From: Odiellus spinosus
Taxonomy: Eukaryota > Arthropoda > Arachnida > Opiliones > Phalangiidae
Assembly (NCBI GenBank): GCA_963920705.1
Contig: OY987228.1
Span: 19,352,565-19,416,564 of the forward strand
Length of the DNA: 64,000 nucleotides
Direction of reading: 5' to 3'
The notes under the pieces were generated by a model. The model had not been told where the DNA came from. It made no database searches and worked only from the letters and a program-made list of their open reading frames with translations. Made by a program: the position numbers and the translations under genes. Below are positions 59,861 through 64,000 of the stretch, piece after piece; positions within the stretch are counted from its first letter, which is position 1, and the number at the start of each line of letters is the position of its first letter.

Positions 59861-60253
59861 AAAAGGAAGAAATTACATCTTCACCTTTGTGACTCATTGA
59901 GGGGATTGTGTAATAGTTTTTTCCTGGTGAGCGTAATTCTCCTAGAGCTTATTTCGCGATGGTTTGACCGAGGCGTATGTTGTAAGGTAGGGATAAAGTT
60001 CCGCGTTTAGCGCCAAGTTCTCCATCAAAAGTTTTTTTAAGGCCCGTCTGTTGGTATATGGTATAGTTAGCCCGCCCATGACTGGTACGTGGCCTCAGGA
60101 TGTCACTAAAGGTATAACGCCTTAACTACGAAGAAACAAAAGTTAACCAAACTCATCCTCCTCGTGTGATTTTTGCCGTTATTTTAAAGGGACAGTGAAT
60201 TAAACAAATATTAAATTATTAATTATTATATTTCGCCCAAAATATTATTCATC
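58846..60253. other. Non-coding stretch
   Basis: No gene recognised and no open frame of note. A long T run lies at 59830. Confidence 0.5.
59830..59859. repeat. Poly-T tract (30 T)
   Basis: Uninterrupted T run ended by GAAAAGGAAG. No associated retroposon body seen. Confidence 0.9.
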
Positions 60254-60257
60254 TTAA

Positions 60258-60381
60258 AAAGACACTGTCACGGATTTCGCGCGGTCTTTTTCGTAAAAGT
60301 ACTGTCTTTCGTATAAAAACTATAATTACTTTCCCCAAATAAACTACGTAGGCATTCGAAAAAAATGGTGACAGCCTCACT
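60258..60381 (-). mobile_element. Family B element, copy 9, internally deleted (124 bp)
   Basis: AAAGACACTGTCACGG follows TTAA (60254-60257). The right end ATGGTGACAGCCTCACT precedes TTAA (60382-60385). The ends are the two different family ends, and most of the interior is missing. Confidence 0.82.
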
Positions 60382-60385
60382 TTAA

Positions 60386-60789
60386 GTATTTTGGTATATA
60401 AAGATAAGGGAATATAATTTAATTTTTATTTCACTGCCTCTTTAAGAAGGCCATCTCCGAAAAAATTCCATCCCCATAACCGTAAATTTCGAAGAGAAAA
60501 AAAAAGTTTTGGAAGAAATTACATGAAGTTAAAGGTTAGGATTACTATATACCTAAAACCGTTATACAAAAGACGATTTCGGAGAGGATAATAGCCTCGG
60601 TATGTTCTACAATTATTTACACGGGCGTTTTAAAACAGCTCGTACTCATCTAGATAAATCCTTGATAAAACTCGAAACCTGTTTAGTTTTTACGATTTTG
60701 TTTTAATTGAATTTTTCTTTTATCATTTTTATTATTGTTTTTAGCTATACCTCCCCTAGGGTGGGATGTAGACCAGATATATTACAAAC
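60386..60789. other. Non-coding stretch
   Basis: AT-rich; nothing recognised. The frame starting at 60707 begins with a hydrophobic stretch but matches no known family. Confidence 0.5.
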
Positions 60790-61260
60790 GCTAGCGAGAT
60801 ATGCCTCTTCCCAGACCCTCTATGTCGTCGACAAACCTCGGGCTGATTGTCGCGCCATCTCTGAGTCGGGGATAATACGTTGCTTTGACAGCTCAATCCC
60901 CTTTCCACTCCACCTCGAGACTGGAGGTCAAGTGTGACAATATGCAAAATCTAATTTGCTAAAGTATGACGTGTTCCGCGCATATTTGAAAAAGGCGCGA
61001 ATTTAAAATACCTTAAGGCTTGAAAAACATTGGGTGATTACTCATTTTGGTAGATGGCGCCAACTTTGCCAATAATTGGCGGTCAAGAGTGATAGAATCT
61101 TTATCCCCTGTCTCGCATATGGCGCTACCTGTCTCTAGAAGTCACTTTTTCCCCAAATATTATCTCTATATCGCCGCTCGTTGTTAGATCTCTGGTTACC
61201 GCCGCCATTGTAAAAGACGAAAAACGAAGTAGTTGCGTAAGATAACTTGAAAAACGCATA
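60790..61260. promoter_or_regulatory. GC-richer patch with ATGGCGC words, possible insulator or promoter
   Basis: It contains three GATGGCGC or ATATGGCGC words: minus strand at 60852-60861, plus strand GTAGATGGCGC at 61050-61060, and plus strand at 61116-61125. The middle one matches the CTCF core YAGRKGGCRS at all positions; the other two miss one. GCCGCCATTGT at 61201 resembles a YY1 site or an initiator context. No exon was recognised. Confidence 0.25.
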
Positions 61261-62729
61261 AAAACTTGACAATCGTCGGAGGTGCAGCTATTCTATAGGT
61301 TTACTCATCTTGTTTTTATATATAGGCCTAATACAATAATACAACATCTTAAACATTGTAACATAAAGATGTTTCGGTATAATCCTAAATTCATGATTTT
61401 GTCGCTTCCTTGATATTTGAATCTTCTAACGGCCGACCCTTTGGAAAATATATATTTATATTTTTTAAATTGAGCTTTCTGAACAATTTTCTTTGTGGAA
61501 AAAAATAGAAACTTTTACTGAAAGAAGCGAAAGTCACGCGCCTAAACTTAAACTTTGAAATCCTTACAAAAAACTGTAAGAATAGGATAAAAAACTTCAA
61601 TTGATATGGCGTGAAAATAAAAACCGAAAACGCATTACGCATGGCTAAAACTTTATTTTTTTCCTCGTCTGATGAAATATTTTGCAAAATTCATAGAAAT
61701 CAAAAGAGGAAATTCATAAAAAAATATCTTTCGACATATTTTGAAAATTTTATTAAAGTAGTTATGATAGGTTTGCTTATTTTTTTTCATTAAAATATAT
61801 TTAAATTTAAATTATTTTTATTTAAATCATTTTAATCTATATTATTTTTTATTTAAATTACGCCGACATAGCTTATAATATTAATACATAACCTCCTAAT
61901 CTATATAAAAAAATGACGTTGTCTTCATTACCCCTTTAAACGGCAAATCGCATGAAATTTTAAGAACTAATATTTTTTTTTTTATTTTAAAACATTAACT
62001 GTATACGAAAAAGCTTTCAACCTCGAAAAGTCTTACAGTCTGATCTGCGCAGAAAATATTACAAAGTTCTAAGGCTAACAAAAAAATACAAGCGCAATTT
62101 CGACACAGTCTAAACTTTTGAATGTTTAAAAGCCCTCCTCGTAAACATGAAACTTGGGTGTAAAAATTTAACATAAATCGTTATATTTCTAAAGTGTATT
62201 TTTCATATAAATAGCCTTAGCCAAATTAGCAATTTACCATAGTTTTTACCCTTCGAATTCATTGAAGATTTCTATACGAACAAAATTTTGACTTTAAAAT
62301 GGGGGCAACGTTAAAAGTCGCGACTGAATTTTTTTTATTTTATTTTTTTATTTTAAACATCACATCTTTATTAATGGTTTTCTTCTCAGCGTCGGATAAA
62401 TGGCGTATGGGGAAGGGAAAACCTTTCTCGTTGAACATGCTTTATTGTCGTTTCGGATAGAATAAAGACGCGTTTTCGCAATCCATAAACAATTTTTCAA
62501 AACTTATGGCGGTAATGATAAGAAAACCTAAAACATTCAAACTTCTATTGGCTTTAAAAAAAAAAGAGGGGTTATTAATTAGATGTTCCTACATTTATTT
62601 ATCATCATTGCCCCTAGTAGGAGCCGATTTACGTTTCTCCCAATAAATATTCTTGTAGAATTAATGAAACGTTGAATTGAAATTGAAAAAAAAATAGGGA
62701 GAGGTCGAGGTGTAAGACACGTCTTATCA
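61261..62729. other. Non-coding stretch
   Basis: Very AT-rich; frames of 60-98 codons on both strands at 61391-61793 overlap and have no known motif. Confidence 0.5.
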
Positions 62730-62736
62730 TTATTAT

Positions 62737-63075
62737 CAGAAGCCGATGAAACCCTCCTTTGAAGTCTATTACTCCCGGGTCTTGTTTACCCCTCTCTGTA
62801 TGGGTTAGTTTCAAAAAGCGCGATTCGTACGCCTCCTAACGGTAGATATTTTCGGAGCGTGATTTCGTCGAGCGAATATCTCTAGCAGCCTTGGAGTTCG
62901 TCAAAAAAAGCGTCGTCGTTTGTGGAGAGAGAGAATTTCCCAATTTTCCGTAGACAGGGGGTGTGAAGTAGGACCCCTCCGATCTCGTAAAATTGTGAAT
63001 TTTACCCATACAGAGAGGAGCGCTATATGGAACATTAGAGTAGTAGACTTCAAAGGAAGGTTTCATCGGCTTCTG
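62737..63075 (-). mobile_element. Family A TIR element, copy 5 (339 bp)
   Basis: Same orientation as copies 3 and 4. The flanks TTATTAT (62730-62736) and TAATTAT (63076-63082) form the 7-bp duplication with one change. It is more diverged than copies 3 and 4, and the right TIR reads AAGGAAGG rather than AAGGAGGG. Confidence 0.93.
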
Positions 63076-63082
63076 TAATTAT

Positions 63083-64000
63083 TATGTACAGGAGCTTTAG
63101 AGATTTCAAAGCTGTTTTTGGGAGTGTTATAGGAAATTCCAAAAATAATTCCCTTTGCGTATGAAAACGTAGCTTGGGACAGAATTCTCGATCTCTTTTA
63201 GAGAAAAGGGCCTTTACCGCCGCATGCTCTTCAGTTTCTATCGTCTTAGTTTTTCGAAAAGAAAAAAGTAAAACGAGTGAATTGTCAGTGATGTATCGCT
63301 TCGTAACAGAAAGGGCGGTTGCGCCAATGAACGCTTTAAACCCTGCTCAAAGGGAAGATGAAGAGGAAAATCGTTTGCCTTTTTACATCGATTACGCTAA
63401 TAAAAATAAGCGATATTGTAAAAATCTTCAGGTTTATAGGGTCTCTTAATTGTGCCATACTGAATTTTTCAGTTTATTACAAACTGAATGACAAAATCCC
63501 ATAAAATCTCCGCAACACTTAATGTGCCAAAATTTAAATATCTTCCGTTTTTTTTACAAAGAATTTACTCAGTTGTACGTCACGCAAACGGGTCCACTTT
63601 TTTAGTAAAAGAATCGATAAAAAGTTAATTGATTTCCTTTTCATCCTTCCTTTAAGCTTATACGCATCTTTCGGATGCCGAGAGACTGATACCGTGATTA
63701 ATAATCGCTTGATAATCACGAAATTTGGGATACCATACCAGCCACGGTCATTTTTAACACACTGAAGAATTACAGAGATTGAACTCCACTAATCTATATA
63801 CCGTATAATAGCTCGTCTATTAGGTGTGTGTAATCACTTTACATAATCGTATCAATTCGACTGATTTATAGGTTCTGAAAACTGATCGCACTAATCAACG
63901 GAATTAATCAAAATGTTATGAAACTTGACCAAATTGTTTCAAGAGCAGATGGCAAATTTAAAGAGGTTTAATATTGCCTGTGCTTATCTCATTTTGTAAA
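63083..64000. other. Non-coding stretch with one weak exon candidate
   Basis: The frame at 63174-63449 has a less AT-biased, charged segment (from MYRFVTERAVAPMN at about 63291 to a GT at about 63433, CTTCAG/GTTTAT). A TTGTCAG word just before 63288 could be an acceptor. I do not recognise the peptide, and the polypyrimidine tract is poor. Beyond 63450 nothing is recognised. Confidence 0.2.

Overview
The window is 64 kb of AT-rich eukaryotic DNA packed with repeats. Short internal (TTAGG)n tracts at about 5.14 and 10.38 kb hint at an arthropod or another invertebrate with TTAGG-type repeats, but nothing fixes the species. I recognise no host protein gene, tRNA or rRNA. Outside the retrotransposon, open frames are short, mostly 60-125 codons, often on both strands at once or riding on satellite arrays, as expected by chance.

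The one clear set of genes is a complete Ty3/gypsy-type LTR retrotransposon at 24520-30261. It has two 610-bp LTRs that look identical, a tRNA primer site, a gag frame with a CCHC zinc knuckle, a classical -1 slippery heptamer (GGGAAAC) in the gag/pol overlap, and an unbroken pol frame carrying protease, reverse transcriptase, RNase H, integrase and a GPF module. Pol does not stop before the 3' LTR: it runs about 186 codons into it, through a 24-bp tandem repeat, so each LTR encodes the Pol C-terminus.

The rest is a landscape of short terminal-inverted-repeat (TIR) elements. Labels are mine. Family A (TIR CAGAAGCCGATGAAACCC, about 337 bp) has five full copies. Elements D1, D2 (TIR CATGGAyTAAT) and E (TIR CAAGAAT) are different sequences, yet all eight loci carry 7-bp target duplications and ends of the form CA...TG. 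Family B (TIR AGTGAGGCTGTCAC) and family C (TIR AGGCCTrGGAT) are flanked by TTAA. Nesting gives an order: family B is the oldest, and single B copies have been entered by the retrotransposon, by a C element and by an A element that is now a relic.

Four satellite-type loci stand out: a 30/31-bp array (12.3-13.3 kb), a 22-bp array (54.3-54.8 kb), a roughly 40-bp GATCGA array (55.6-56.1 kb), and inverted arrays folded around a TTAGG core (5.1 and 10.3 kb). Candidate regulatory patches with E2F-like, CTCF-like and YY1-like words at 23.9, 53.5 and 60.8-61.2 kb are weak. The remainder holds nothing I can name.
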